NCBI GenBank assembly: GCA_949298065.1
Contig: CASFUZ010000002.1
Coordinates: forward strand, 79,185-143,184
Length of the DNA: 64,000 nt
Source: an uncultured Pseudomonadota bacterium
GTDB lineage: Bacteria; Pseudomonadota; Alphaproteobacteria; RF32; CAG-239
Reading direction: 5' to 3'
Numbering within the stretch: position 1 is the stretch's first letter; each line of letters opens with the position of its first letter. Under the pieces are notes generated by a model, which was given only the letters and a program-made list of their open reading frames with translations, did not search any database and was not told where the DNA came from. The position numbers were made by a program, and so were the translations under genes. This document shows positions 9,635 to 18,329 of the stretch, piece after piece.

Positions 9635-9739
9635 ATCAATCTCTCTTCAACTAAAAAAACAACCTGACTTAATTTACGGCAAAACGATTTTGACAGCAAG
9701 CACAATATTAAAAAAAATACCTACCGGTTTATACACAAA

Positions 9740-9767
9740 AAGCCGGAGAAAACCTCCGGCCTTTTAG
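9740..9767 (-). terminator. Intrinsic terminator after grpE
   Basis: GCCGGAG (9742-9748) and CTCCGGC (9754-9760) form a 7-bp GC-rich stem. Read on the minus strand it is followed by a run of T. The mirrored tract on the other side may also make it work in the plus direction. Confidence 0.75.
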
Positions 9768-9781
9768 CAACAAATCAAAGA

Positions 9782-10384
9782 CTATTTTCCACCTTTGGTA
9801 ACCACAACCATTGCCTCTCGCAAAATTCGGTCATTAAGCATATATCCGGTTTGCAACTCGGCAATAATCGTACCGTTTGGCTTGCTTGCATCCTCAACTT
9901 CTTGGACAACCTGATGAAAATTCGGGTCAAAAACCTGTCCGATAATATCCATTTTTTTGATGCCGTTCTTTTCAAAAGCCTTCATCAAATCAGCTTCCGT
10001 AAGTTCCACACCTTTGAGCAGATTAGTCAATCCCTCACATTCATCTCTCTTATCTTCGGGAACGGCATCTAAAGCTCTGTGCAAATTATCCGCCACGCTC
10101 AACAAATTTTTGGCAAAAGAAGACACGGCATATTTGTTGTTCTTTTCAATCTCCTGAGCACAACGTTTTTTCGTATTTTCCAACTCGGCATAAGCTCTGA
10201 GATAATCTTCCTTAAGTTTTTGATTTTCCTCTTTCAAAGCCCCGAGAATATCATCATCACCGGCAGCAGAAATTTCATCATCGCTGGGTGTTTCTTCCAC
10301 ATCGGATTCTTTTTCCAAAATTTCTTCAACTTCCTCACCCAAATTTTGCTGATTTTCGGGATGATGATTTTTAAACTTTTTCAT
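9782..10384 (-). CDS. grpE: Nucleotide exchange factor GrpE
   Basis: GrpE releases ADP from DnaK in the Hsp70 chaperone cycle. The 200-residue protein has an acidic, low-complexity N-terminus, a long coiled coil (about residues 50-95, LKEENQKLKEDYLRAYAELEN), the conserved FAKNLLSVADNLHRAL helix, and the C-terminal beta domain with DPNFHQVVQEV and GYMLNDRILREAMVVV. hrcA, dnaK and dnaJ are not adjacent, and no CIRCE operator was seen upstream. Confidence 0.95.
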   Translation of the reverse strand: MKKFKNHHPENQQNLGEEVEEILEKESDVEETPSDDEISAAGDDDILGALKEENQKLKEDYLRAYAELENTKKRCAQEIEKNNKYAVSSFAKNLLSVADNLHRALDAVPEDKRDECEGLTNLLKGVELTEADLMKAFEKNGIKKMDIIGQVFDPNFHQVVQEVEDASKPNGTIIAELQTGYMLNDRILREAMVVVTKGGK

Positions 10385-10551
10385 ATTTTTCCTCTTTAAA
10401 TTTTTTACTACTGCGTGTATATATTTAACTATACTAAGAACTTAGTTACTAAAGATTAACAAGTCAAGTACAGATGCTTTTTTGGCTGTACTTTTCCAAA
10501 AAAATGTTTATACTTTCGTATAATTATTTTTGGATATTGAGAGACCTGAAG

Positions 10552-12597
10552 ATGAATGCCGTAATTCCGCTAACCACCGACACAAAAAATAATACAACTT
10601 TTCTCCAAACAGATTTTAATAAAAAGAAATTCACTCTCACTTACAATACCGTTGTTTCCAACCCAAACTTACAAGAAATTCAAAATCTCGGTAAAAAACA
10701 ATGCCTTGGCAGAACACCCTGGCCTGAAATTGATAATATCAATGCTTGGATGATAACCTCCGAAACAGCTTCTTTCATGAAATGGGGCGGATTAGGCATG
10801 GTTGCCTCAGAGCTGCCGGAAGCCTTCAATGCCTGCTTTGGCAAAGACGGACATTCCCTAACCATCGTTACCCCGATGTATTTAGGAAACACCGGTAAGA
10901 AAAAAGCAACTCTGGTAAATGATATTTATGAAGGAGCGGAACATCAAAAGACAGAAGTAACAAAAATCAAAACCATCATTGTTCCTTTTTTTGGTGATAA
11001 AAATGCTCTGGTTGAGCACGAAGTAACAGTTTATAAAGGACGTTTTGCCAACACGGATTACATCTTTCTTGAAAATGAGCGCTTTTTCTCAATCAATCCG
11101 CACCCCTTAAACCCTTCTGCACAAGACGGATGCTATGTTCTAAATGAATCCGGCATAAATGAGGTTGAACGCTTTGCTTTCTTCTCCAAAGCTGTTTATA
11201 TACTGATTGAGAACCTTTGTGATAACAGGATTAAAGACATTGAAAAACCCAATGTCCTCATCGCTAACGATTGGCACAGCGGCGCATTGTCCGGTTTAAC
11301 CAAATATTTCACAACGGCAAAAGTTGAGAACCAAACTATGAGCGCCGAACTTGCCGAACAAATAAAATCAATTCCGATTATCCATATTGCACACCATTTG
11401 GGTTATCAGGGCTGGGATTATGAAAACACTTCAAAGATACTCAATTCTTTGTATGAAGAAACGGTTTCAACTGTTTTCCGCAATGCCAAAGCCATCAAAA
11501 ACGCCAACCCACGTGCTACCAATACCCTAATTGTACACGATTGTTATAATCAAGCTTCTTGCAATTTTCATCTGGCAGACCGTGTGGTTACGGTTTCCAA
11601 AAACTATATGGAAGAAGTTTCTAAAGAATTAGGCTTTGGTCTTGATTTCCGCGATATCTTAAAAATCCGCAAAGACCATCGCACATTTTTTGGCATCGTC
11701 AACGGCTATGACAAAAAGCTCATCTCACCCAACAAAGCCAAAATAGACCACATCAACGAATACTTCAAAGATTTTGACTTTCAGGTCTATGATGAGCATA
11801 ATCTGGATGCCAAACTGCACAATAAAAAAGAATTTATAAAGCTGATTTCCAAAATCGCTACGGATGAAGAATATAAAAAACAAACCATTCCGTTGATTGA
11901 TATTTACAAATTTGATGACCTGACAGGCCTTGTTCAAGACATTGCCAAAACGCCGGTCTTTTGTGCCACCAGCCGTCTGGTTGAACAAAAGGGTTATGAT
12001 ATTGCGGCCCAAGCCCTCATCAACCTTTGCACAAAGTTCAACAATTTCAAAAAAGAATTTCCGATTTTCATCTTAGGCGGTGCCGGAGATGCCAAAAACT
12101 TTGAGCTCTTAACCAAGCTGAAAGACAAAATAACGGAAATCAACCCCAAAGCGGCCAAACGCCTGTTTGTCTTCCGTGGCTACAGAGATGAGTTCGCTTA
12201 TGCTATTCAGCTAGCTTCCGATTTTTACCTAATGCCTTGTCGTTTTGAACCCTGCGGTTTGACCCAAATGGAAGCTATGGCCAAAGGTGCTCTGCCGATT
12301 GCGATGTCCACCGGTGGTCTGGTTGACACAATAGAAGATGGCGTTGACGGTTTCCGCACAGAAGTCTTTTTCACCGAAAAAAGACGTGTTTACGGTTCAA
12401 ACTTAACCGCTCAAAGGCTAAAAAACAATATCAATGCTTATGCAGAAACTCTGCAAAAAGCACTTGAAGCTTTTTATCGTCATCCCGACAAAATCAAACA
12501 AATGACCAAAAAAGCCATGGAAAAAGATTTTAGCTGGAATGTCGCTGAAGGTTCCGTTTATAAATATTTCAATCTACTTAAAACCGGACATTTATAA
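10552..12597 (+). CDS. GT5-family starch/glycogen synthase-like glycosyltransferase
   Basis: GT5 enzymes extend alpha-1,4-glucans from ADP- or UDP-glucose. The substrate-binding K-x-G-G-L motif is present as KWGGLGMVASELPEAF. The C-terminal Rossmann domain has RLVEQKGYD, FRGYRDEFAYAIQLASDFYLMP, the nucleotide-sugar E-x7-E motif (FEPCGLTQMEAMAKG) and STGGLVDT. At about 681 residues it is roughly 200 longer than the usual bacterial GlgA; the extra length sits in the N-terminal domain and around residues 350-450. The ATG at 10552 is chosen as the first credible start. No other glycogen gene lies nearby, so the polymer made is unknown. Confidence 0.85.
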   Translation: MNAVIPLTTDTKNNTTFLQTDFNKKKFTLTYNTVVSNPNLQEIQNLGKKQCLGRTPWPEIDNINAWMITSETASFMKWGGLGMVASELPEAFNACFGKDGHSLTIVTPMYLGNTGKKKATLVNDIYEGAEHQKTEVTKIKTIIVPFFGDKNALVEHEVTVYKGRFANTDYIFLENERFFSINPHPLNPSAQDGCYVLNESGINEVERFAFFSKAVYILIENLCDNRIKDIEKPNVLIANDWHSGALSGLTKYFTTAKVENQTMSAELAEQIKSIPIIHIAHHLGYQGWDYENTSKILNSLYEETVSTVFRNAKAIKNANPRATNTLIVHDCYNQASCNFHLADRVVTVSKNYMEEVSKELGFGLDFRDILKIRKDHRTFFGIVNGYDKKLISPNKAKIDHINEYFKDFDFQVYDEHNLDAKLHNKKEFIKLISKIATDEEYKKQTIPLIDIYKFDDLTGLVQDIAKTPVFCATSRLVEQKGYDIAAQALINLCTKFNNFKKEFPIFILGGAGDAKNFELLTKLKDKITEINPKAAKRLFVFRGYRDEFAYAIQLASDFYLMPCRFEPCGLTQMEAMAKGALPIAMSTGGLVDTIEDGVDGFRTEVFFTEKRRVYGSNLTAQRLKNNINAYAETLQKALEAFYRHPDKIKQMTKKAMEKDFSWNVAEGSVYKYFNLLKTGHL

Positions 12598-12611
12598 AAA
12601 CAATTTCCAAA

Positions 12612-12645
12612 ATAAAATCCGCCGATTGGGCGGATTTTATTTTGC
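12612..12645. terminator. Bidirectional terminator between the GT5 gene and the hydrogenase operon
   Basis: AAAATCCGCC (12614-12623) and GGCGGATTTT (12629-12638) make a 10-bp stem with T-rich tails on both strands, serving two convergent transcription units. Confidence 0.85.
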
Positions 12646-12657
12646 TTAATCCAAAGC

Positions 12658-14427
12658 CTATTTTTTATACAGTCCTCTCGGCACATAATGTGTATGCAAC
12701 AATTCATGCGCCTTTTCTGAACCTGCTTTTCCTAAATACTCGGCATATAAGGTTTTAATAGATTCGTTATGATGAGAAAGTCTGTTTTTAGCATTCAAAT
12801 CTTCATCAAACAAACCTTTAGCACGTTTTTTCCGAATATCATCAGTAATTCCGCGAGGTTTGGGCTGGTCAGGCATCATCACGCGGGGTTGTCCGCCACC
12901 GGCCACACATCCGCCGCGACAAGCCATAACCTCAATGAAGTGATAAGGCATTTCCTCGCCATTTTCTTTAGCCTGCCGAACCTTATCCAAAACCTGCTCA
13001 ACATTTCCGATTCCGTGAGCAACAGCAATTTTAACCTTCGTTCCTTTAATATCAACCTCGGCTTCCTTGATTCCCTCAAGTCCGTCAATTTCCTTAAAGT
13101 CCAAATCACCGAGTTCTTCACCGGTAATATAGAAATAAGCCGTACGCAAAGCCGCTGTCATCACACCGCCGGTTGTTCCGAAAATCGTTGCCGCTCCGGA
13201 ATATTCTCCCAACGGACTATCTGCTTCTTCATCATGCAATTTACGGAAATCAATACCTGCTTGCTTAATCATACGGGTTAATTCGCGCGTTGTGATAGAA
13301 ACATCAACATCCTGATAACCGGAGCTGCGCATATCTTCACTACGAACGATTTCCCATTTTTTAGCCGTACAAGGCATAACCGAAACAACTCTGATTTTTG
13401 CCGGATCAAGCCCCATCTTTTCGGCATAATAAGTTTTGGCCATCGCACCGACCATAGATTGCGGAGATTTACAGGTAGAAAAATGAGGAATCATATCTTG
13501 ATGATATTTTTCCAGCAAATCCACCCAAGCCGGACAACAAGACGTAAACATCGGCAAGCTCTCAGGCCTGTTTTTAAAGCGTTCCACAAACTCCGAAGCT
13601 TCTTCAATAATAGTTAAGTCAGCACCAAAGTTTGTATCAAACACCTTCTTAAAGCCCATACGACGCAAAGCCGCATAAGTTTTGCCGGTCAGGTTTTCAC
13701 CAAACTCATAACCAAATTCTTCACCGATAGCCACGCGTACGGCAGGAGCAATCTGCACGATTGTATAAAGATTTTGGTCGTTCAGCATATTCCAAACTTT
13801 TTCGGTCTCATCATACTCAACAATCGCACCTGTCGGACAATGCGCCGAACATTGACCGCACTTAATACACGGGCTGTCTGCTAATTTAATACCGCCGGCA
13901 GCCGTAATTCTGGTTGCCAAGCCGCGGTTCAAATAGCTCAAAGCCCAAACATTTTGTTGGTTTTGACAAACCTCAACGCATCTGCCGCAAACAATACATT
14001 TAGAAGCATCCAAAACAATGGCTTTGGTTGAATCATCAATATCGTATTTTTTATTTAAGCTCGGCAGCTTGCTGTCGCGGATACCAAAAGTATTGGCCAT
14101 ATCCTGCAACTCACAATGACCGGAACGAATACAAGTCAAACATTCGTTTGGATGGTTACTCAAAATCAACTTCAACACCGTGCGACGCACATCAACAAGC
14201 TCAGGGTCAGAAGTAATAACTTCCATTCCCTCGCTCACTGGCGTACAACAAGAGCGCATAATTCGCCCGTTGACACGAACAATACACATACCGCAACCGG
14301 CACTCGGGTCAACATCAGGATGTTTACACAAAGTCGGAATTTCAATCTGCACCGTGCGAGCCGCATCCAAAATAGAGGTACCGGCCGGAACTTCAACATC
14401 GTAGTTATCAATCTTCAATTTTACCAT
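12658..14427 (-). CDS. hndD: [FeFe] hydrogenase catalytic subunit (HndD/HydA-like)
   Basis: The catalytic subunit reduces protons or oxidises H2 at the H-cluster. Domain order: N-terminal [2Fe-2S] ferredoxin (C34, C45, C48, C60), His-ligated cluster (HPNECLTCIRSGHC), two [4Fe-4S] motifs (CIVCGRCVEVC, CIKCGQCSAHC), then the H-domain with all three signatures: TSCCPAWV, MPCTAKKWE and ACRGGCVAGGGQP. A small-subunit-like tail follows. The 589-residue length fits HndD-type enzymes. AGGAG precedes the ATG at 14427. It is the last gene of an operon with HndA- and HndC-like genes; the HydEFG maturases needed for the H-cluster are not in this window. Confidence 0.95.
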   Translation of the reverse strand: MVKLKIDNYDVEVPAGTSILDAARTVQIEIPTLCKHPDVDPSAGCGMCIVRVNGRIMRSCCTPVSEGMEVITSDPELVDVRRTVLKLILSNHPNECLTCIRSGHCELQDMANTFGIRDSKLPSLNKKYDIDDSTKAIVLDASKCIVCGRCVEVCQNQQNVWALSYLNRGLATRITAAGGIKLADSPCIKCGQCSAHCPTGAIVEYDETEKVWNMLNDQNLYTIVQIAPAVRVAIGEEFGYEFGENLTGKTYAALRRMGFKKVFDTNFGADLTIIEEASEFVERFKNRPESLPMFTSCCPAWVDLLEKYHQDMIPHFSTCKSPQSMVGAMAKTYYAEKMGLDPAKIRVVSVMPCTAKKWEIVRSEDMRSSGYQDVDVSITTRELTRMIKQAGIDFRKLHDEEADSPLGEYSGAATIFGTTGGVMTAALRTAYFYITGEELGDLDFKEIDGLEGIKEAEVDIKGTKVKIAVAHGIGNVEQVLDKVRQAKENGEEMPYHFIEVMACRGGCVAGGGQPRVMMPDQPKPRGITDDIRKKRAKGLFDEDLNAKNRLSHHNESIKTLYAEYLGKAGSEKAHELLHTHYVPRGLYKK

Positions 14428-14440
14428 TCTAAGCTCTCCT

Positions 14441-16120
14441 CTATTTTTTCTCGTTTTTCTCAACTTTGGCCAAATACTCGTTCTCATAGAACTTCAAAGT
14501 TGACAATACCGGATTCGGCGCTGTCTGACCCAAACCGCAAAGAGAAGCTTTTTGCATGGCATGAGCGATTTTGCGCAGCTCTTCAATATCCTCTTTGGTG
14601 CCTTTTCCTTTGTTGATTTTTTCCAACAACAAAAGCATTTGCTTTCCGCCGATACGGCAAGGAGCGCATTTTCCGCAAGATTCATCAACCGTAAAGTCCA
14701 GATAAAAGTTTGCCAAGGAAACCATATCCTGTGTATCATCAATAACAATCATACCGCCCGAGCCCATAATTGAGCCAACCTTTTTTAGTTCCTCATAACA
14801 AACCGGCAAATCCATATATTCTAAAGGAATAACACCGCCGGAAGGACCACCGGTCTGAACAGCTTTAAGTTTTTTGCCGTTTGGCACGCCGCCGCCGATT
14901 TCATTCACGATTTCATTAATCGTCGTTCCCATCGGCACCTCAATCAAGCCGGAATGTTCAACTTGTCCGGTCAGGGCAAAAACTTTTGTTCCCTTTGATG
15001 TTTCCGTACCAAATGACGCAAACCAATCCGCCCCTTTGAGGATAATTGAAGCCACATTACCAAGTGTTTCCACATTGTTTACGCAACTCGGTTTACCCCA
15101 AAGTCCTTTATCTGTCGGGTAAGGCGGACGCGGACGAGGTGTGCCGCGCTTGCCTTCAATAGAATGAATCAAGGCAGTTTCTTCACCGCAAACAAAAGCT
15201 CCGGCACCAAGACGAATATCAATATTAAAGCAAAAATCCGTTCCCATAATATTATTGCCGAGCAGACGATTCTTTTTGCAGGCTTTAATGGCTTTCTCAA
15301 GGCGTTCAACCGCCAGCGGATATTCGGCACGAATATAAAACCATCCTTCTGTTGCCCCGATGGCATAGGCAGCAATCATCATACCTTCAATTACGGCATG
15401 CGGATTCGCCTCCAAAATACTTCTGTCCATATAAGCACCGGGATCGCCTTCATCACCGTTGCAGATGATGAACTTTTCATCAATTGTAGGCACTTTTGCG
15501 GCCAATTCCCACTTCATACCTGTTGAGAAACCGCCACCGCCGCGGCCACGCAAGCCGGAGCGTTTAATCTCATCAACAACCTGAGCCGGGGTCATGGTTT
15601 TAAGCACTTTTTCCAAGGCAAGATAACCGCCATGCGCCATATATTCCTGAATATCTTCGGGATCCATATGTCCGGCCAGCTTCAAAACCACTTTTTCTTG
15701 CTTGGTAAAGAAAGGCAAATCCAAAGACAAAACATGTTGCTGTAAGAACTCAGGCAACTCAAAAGTTTCGCCTTCTTCAAGTTTCAAAGCCGGAACCACA
15801 TGTTCAGCAACAATCAAACGCGCAATCAACGGTTCTAAGCGCTTATAAAGAACATCTTTCTGACCCTTGATTTCCACACGCATCAAAGGACCTTGTGCGC
15901 ACAAGCCCATACAACCGGCCGCCACAATACGCACCTTGTCTTTGAGGTCATATTCTTCCACCGCATCTTGCAGCAAAGAGATAATATCATCACTTCCGGA
16001 AGACTTACATCCTGTAGAATGGCAGCAATAAATCGTGCATTGAAATCTATCCAAATCAGCTTTTTTATTTTTGGCAATTTCGTGAATATCAAATCTTTTA
16101 TCAATATCAATCTCGGCCAT
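14441..16120 (-). CDS. hndC: NAD(P)H-binding NuoF-like hydrogenase subunit (HndC/HydB-like)
   Basis: This subunit carries FMN, the NAD(P) site and an iron-sulfur cluster, and passes electrons between NAD(P)H and the HndD-like subunit. A thioredoxin-fold [2Fe-2S] domain comes first (CTIYCCHSTGC, then AAGCMGLC). The NuoF core follows with GLRGRGGGGFSTGMKW, CNGDEGDPGAYMDR and GAGAFVCGEETAL. The SLBB region and the [4Fe-4S] motif SCGKCAPCRIGG come last. Many HndC/HydB proteins end in an extra ferredoxin domain with two [4Fe-4S] clusters; here the protein stops soon after CGLGQTAPNPV, so that domain is absent. Start at 16120, after AGGAG. Confidence 0.93.
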   Translation of the reverse strand: MAEIDIDKRFDIHEIAKNKKADLDRFQCTIYCCHSTGCKSSGSDDIISLLQDAVEEYDLKDKVRIVAAGCMGLCAQGPLMRVEIKGQKDVLYKRLEPLIARLIVAEHVVPALKLEEGETFELPEFLQQHVLSLDLPFFTKQEKVVLKLAGHMDPEDIQEYMAHGGYLALEKVLKTMTPAQVVDEIKRSGLRGRGGGGFSTGMKWELAAKVPTIDEKFIICNGDEGDPGAYMDRSILEANPHAVIEGMMIAAYAIGATEGWFYIRAEYPLAVERLEKAIKACKKNRLLGNNIMGTDFCFNIDIRLGAGAFVCGEETALIHSIEGKRGTPRPRPPYPTDKGLWGKPSCVNNVETLGNVASIILKGADWFASFGTETSKGTKVFALTGQVEHSGLIEVPMGTTINEIVNEIGGGVPNGKKLKAVQTGGPSGGVIPLEYMDLPVCYEELKKVGSIMGSGGMIVIDDTQDMVSLANFYLDFTVDESCGKCAPCRIGGKQMLLLLEKINKGKGTKEDIEELRKIAHAMQKASLCGLGQTAPNPVLSTLKFYENEYLAKVEKNEKK

Positions 16121-16124
16121 ATTT

Positions 16125-16604
16125 TTACTCCTTATCATCAGCTAATTTGGTACGCCATTCATCCAAAATATTTCTGACATCATTCGGAGAGACACGACCA
16201 TAAGTTTTTCCATTAACCACACAAACCGGAGCCAAGCCGCAGCACCCCACACAACGAACCACCTGTAAATGGAACATTCTGTCCGGCGTGCTCTCGCCCT
16301 CACCGATTCCCAATTCTTTTTTGAACTCTTCCAACACTTTGTCATTGCCTTTTAAATAACAAGCGGTTCCAGTACAAACTGAGATAACCGCTTTGCCGGG
16401 GGCATCTAACTTAAAGAAATTATAGAAGGTCAGAACTTCATAAATACGCGCCAAAGGGATTCCCATTCCATTCGCAATATCAACGGCATCTTCCCACGGC
16501 ACATAACCCTTCACGCTTTGAATTTCGTGCAGAGCCATAATTAAGGACCCTCTTTTTTTCCGCCACTTGGCGGCAACCTGCGAGGCAACTGAAGCGTCGG
16601 TCAT
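16125..16604 (-). CDS. hndA: NuoE-like [2Fe-2S] hydrogenase subunit (HndA/HydC-like)
   Basis: A 24-kDa-type subunit that relays electrons through one [2Fe-2S] cluster. Both ligand pairs are visible: C-x4-C in CTGTAC and C-x3-C in CVGCC, the latter inside VRCVGCCGLAPVCVVNG. The family helix GMGIPLARIYEVLTFYNFF is also present. The length is about 159 residues. The ATG at 16604 follows AAAGGTGA. It is first in the three-gene hydrogenase operon, 4 bases before the HndC-like start. A separate HndB gene is missing; the thioredoxin-like N-terminus of the next protein may fill that role. Confidence 0.93.
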   Translation of the reverse strand: MTDASVASQVAAKWRKKRGSLIMALHEIQSVKGYVPWEDAVDIANGMGIPLARIYEVLTFYNFFKLDAPGKAVISVCTGTACYLKGNDKVLEEFKKELGIGEGESTPDRMFHLQVVRCVGCCGLAPVCVVNGKTYGRVSPNDVRNILDEWRTKLADDKE

Positions 16605-16733
16605 ATTTTCACCTTTCATTCGTTAACAAAAGTCCGTCAAACTAATACGGACAATAAAAATATGCTAACAGAGTATTCGTAAATAAAAGCTTATGCAAGC
16701 ACAAAAAAACAAAAGAAGGAAAAAACCAGAATG

Positions 16734-16762
16734 TAAAAAGGGAGCTAAAAAGCTCCCTTTCA
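16734..16762 (-). terminator. Intrinsic terminator of the coiled-coil protein gene
   Basis: GGGAGCT (16740-16746) and AGCTCCC (16751-16757) form a perfect stem; on the minus strand it is followed by TTTTT. Confidence 0.75.
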
Positions 16763-16783
16763 TCAAACGCTCTAAAAGTAAGT

Positions 16784-18178
16784 CTAACCGGTCATACGAC
16801 CGCCTCTCAAACGTTTCATTTCTTGGTATTGCTGCATATTAATCTCTTTGCCGCTCTTTTCAGCGCTCATTTGACGGCTCTTTTCCGGATCAATTCTAAA
16901 TTCTTGTCTTTCATCCGTTCTATCATTTTCTCTAGAGTTTTCTTCATTTTCGCTACTCTTATCAGAAATTGTCCTACCGCTCAAAGCCAACAGTTTTTGC
17001 CTATCTGCGGCTTTTTCTTTCTTAGTCTTTTTTTGCTCAATTCCTTGTTCTTCAGCTTTTTTCTTAAATTCCGGCGTAGCATAATCCGGCACTAATGTTG
17101 CTGTTTTCAACTTTTCTTCAGCCTGATGTGTTGCCTTCTCCATCTTATCCAAGCTCGATTCGCTGACTGCGCCGCCCTTTTCTGCTTTCGGCAATTCTTT
17201 GGCCTCAAAAGCTTTTTTCATAGCTTCGCTTGCTTTCACACTCGGCAGCGCTTTTGCTTCCTCCGCACTAAACTTAATTTTATCCATATTCGGACTTTTA
17301 AGCGCAATTTTTTGGGCTTGTTCAATACGTTTAGCTTGAAGTTTCTCAAGTTTTTCACGCAGATTCTCAATCTTTTTTTCCAACTCTGCATGATGTAACT
17401 CATCACTTATCTTTTTATTATCTCCTGCCGTCTTTTGAGCTTTAGTCTTATCTTCTTTTTTGCCGTCCTTATTCACGGACAAACTTTCCGTCTTTGAGGC
17501 CGTAATTCCCTTCTCATTCTCCTTCTGAAGTTTTTTGAACAAGCGCTCTTGCTGTCGCTCAATTTTCATCTGCGCTCTTTGCGAAGCATAGCTTTTTTCC
17601 ACTTTTGCCAAACCGCCCTTTTCTTGAAAATTTAGCTGTCTGTTTTGCTGTTCCAAAGCAACGGAAGAAACACCCCTCGCCACTTCCTTTAATTTTGCGT
17701 TTTCTTCGCGCTTACTTACCTGTTGAGGTTTTTGAGCCGCCATACTTTTTCGCACCCTAGCAGGACCATAAATATCCTCCTCCGTCAAAGAAGGTCTCAA
17801 AGTCTGCCGTTCATCATTTTTGGGCTGTTCATCTTCACCTTTAGCTTTAGCTTCTTTTTGATAATACATCCATGGTTTAGGATTAAAATCTATCAATTCC
17901 GGCAACTCTTGTTTTGTTTCAGAACGGATAATTTCTTCCAAACGGCCTTTTTTGCGCTTAGCAACTTCGGATAACTCTTTGTATTCGGCAATTTCTTGCT
18001 CGGCCCATTGAGAATCAATAACCTTTCCTTCTTTGGTTTTTTGGGCTTCTTTTATTGCTTTTTTCAAAGCCTTAATTTCTTCTTTTATGCGTTTTTCATC
18101 GGCTTTGGCTTTTTCCAGACATCGTCTGGCCTCTTCTTTGAAAGCAATATCTTCTTCTGCAGCAGCATTATCAGCCAT
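16784..18178 (-). CDS. Charged, Lys/Glu-rich coiled-coil protein of unknown function
   Basis: No family was recognised. The 464-residue protein has no signal peptide or membrane segment. It is dominated by Lys, Glu, Gln and Ala in long predicted coiled coils (about residues 10-90, 180-240 and 265-300), with a middle segment (about 95-130) richer in Pro and aromatics (PKPWMYYQKE). The end is rich in Arg and Met (MQQYQEMKRLRGGRMTG). It is monocistronic with its own terminator, and divergent from lptF. A smaller protein of similar character lies at 39418-40272. A scaffold or structural role is possible but unsupported. Confidence 0.7.
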   Translation of the reverse strand: MADNAAAEEDIAFKEEARRCLEKAKADEKRIKEEIKALKKAIKEAQKTKEGKVIDSQWAEQEIAEYKELSEVAKRKKGRLEEIIRSETKQELPELIDFNPKPWMYYQKEAKAKGEDEQPKNDERQTLRPSLTEEDIYGPARVRKSMAAQKPQQVSKREENAKLKEVARGVSSVALEQQNRQLNFQEKGGLAKVEKSYASQRAQMKIERQQERLFKKLQKENEKGITASKTESLSVNKDGKKEDKTKAQKTAGDNKKISDELHHAELEKKIENLREKLEKLQAKRIEQAQKIALKSPNMDKIKFSAEEAKALPSVKASEAMKKAFEAKELPKAEKGGAVSESSLDKMEKATHQAEEKLKTATLVPDYATPEFKKKAEEQGIEQKKTKKEKAADRQKLLALSGRTISDKSSENEENSRENDRTDERQEFRIDPEKSRQMSAEKSGKEINMQQYQEMKRLRGGRMTG

Positions 18179-18267
18179 CAGGGGTCTCCTGTTTTGATTA
18201 TTTTTGTCTATTATAGCATTAAAAATCCAGAAAATAAAATAATTTATGAAAAATTTTAAAAATATTA

Positions 18268-18296
18268 GTTTTTTTATAAGATATTTTGTTTATAAT
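18268..18296 (+). promoter_or_regulatory. Possible promoter of the lptF-lptD-surA-rsmA operon
   Basis: TATAAT occurs at about 18291-18296 in an AT-rich stretch, roughly 34 bases before the chosen lptF ATG. The -35 region (GTTTTT/TTAGTT) is weak, so this rests mainly on the perfect -10 element. Confidence 0.4.
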
Positions 18297-18329
18297 CCAA
18301 AGCAATTTGTACAAATAAACTTTAACGAT

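Noticed and set aside
10385-10551. CIRCE operator or heat-shock promoter before grpE
   Set aside because: No TTAGCACTC-N9-GAGTGCTAA inverted repeat is present and the -35/-10 candidates have wrong spacing.
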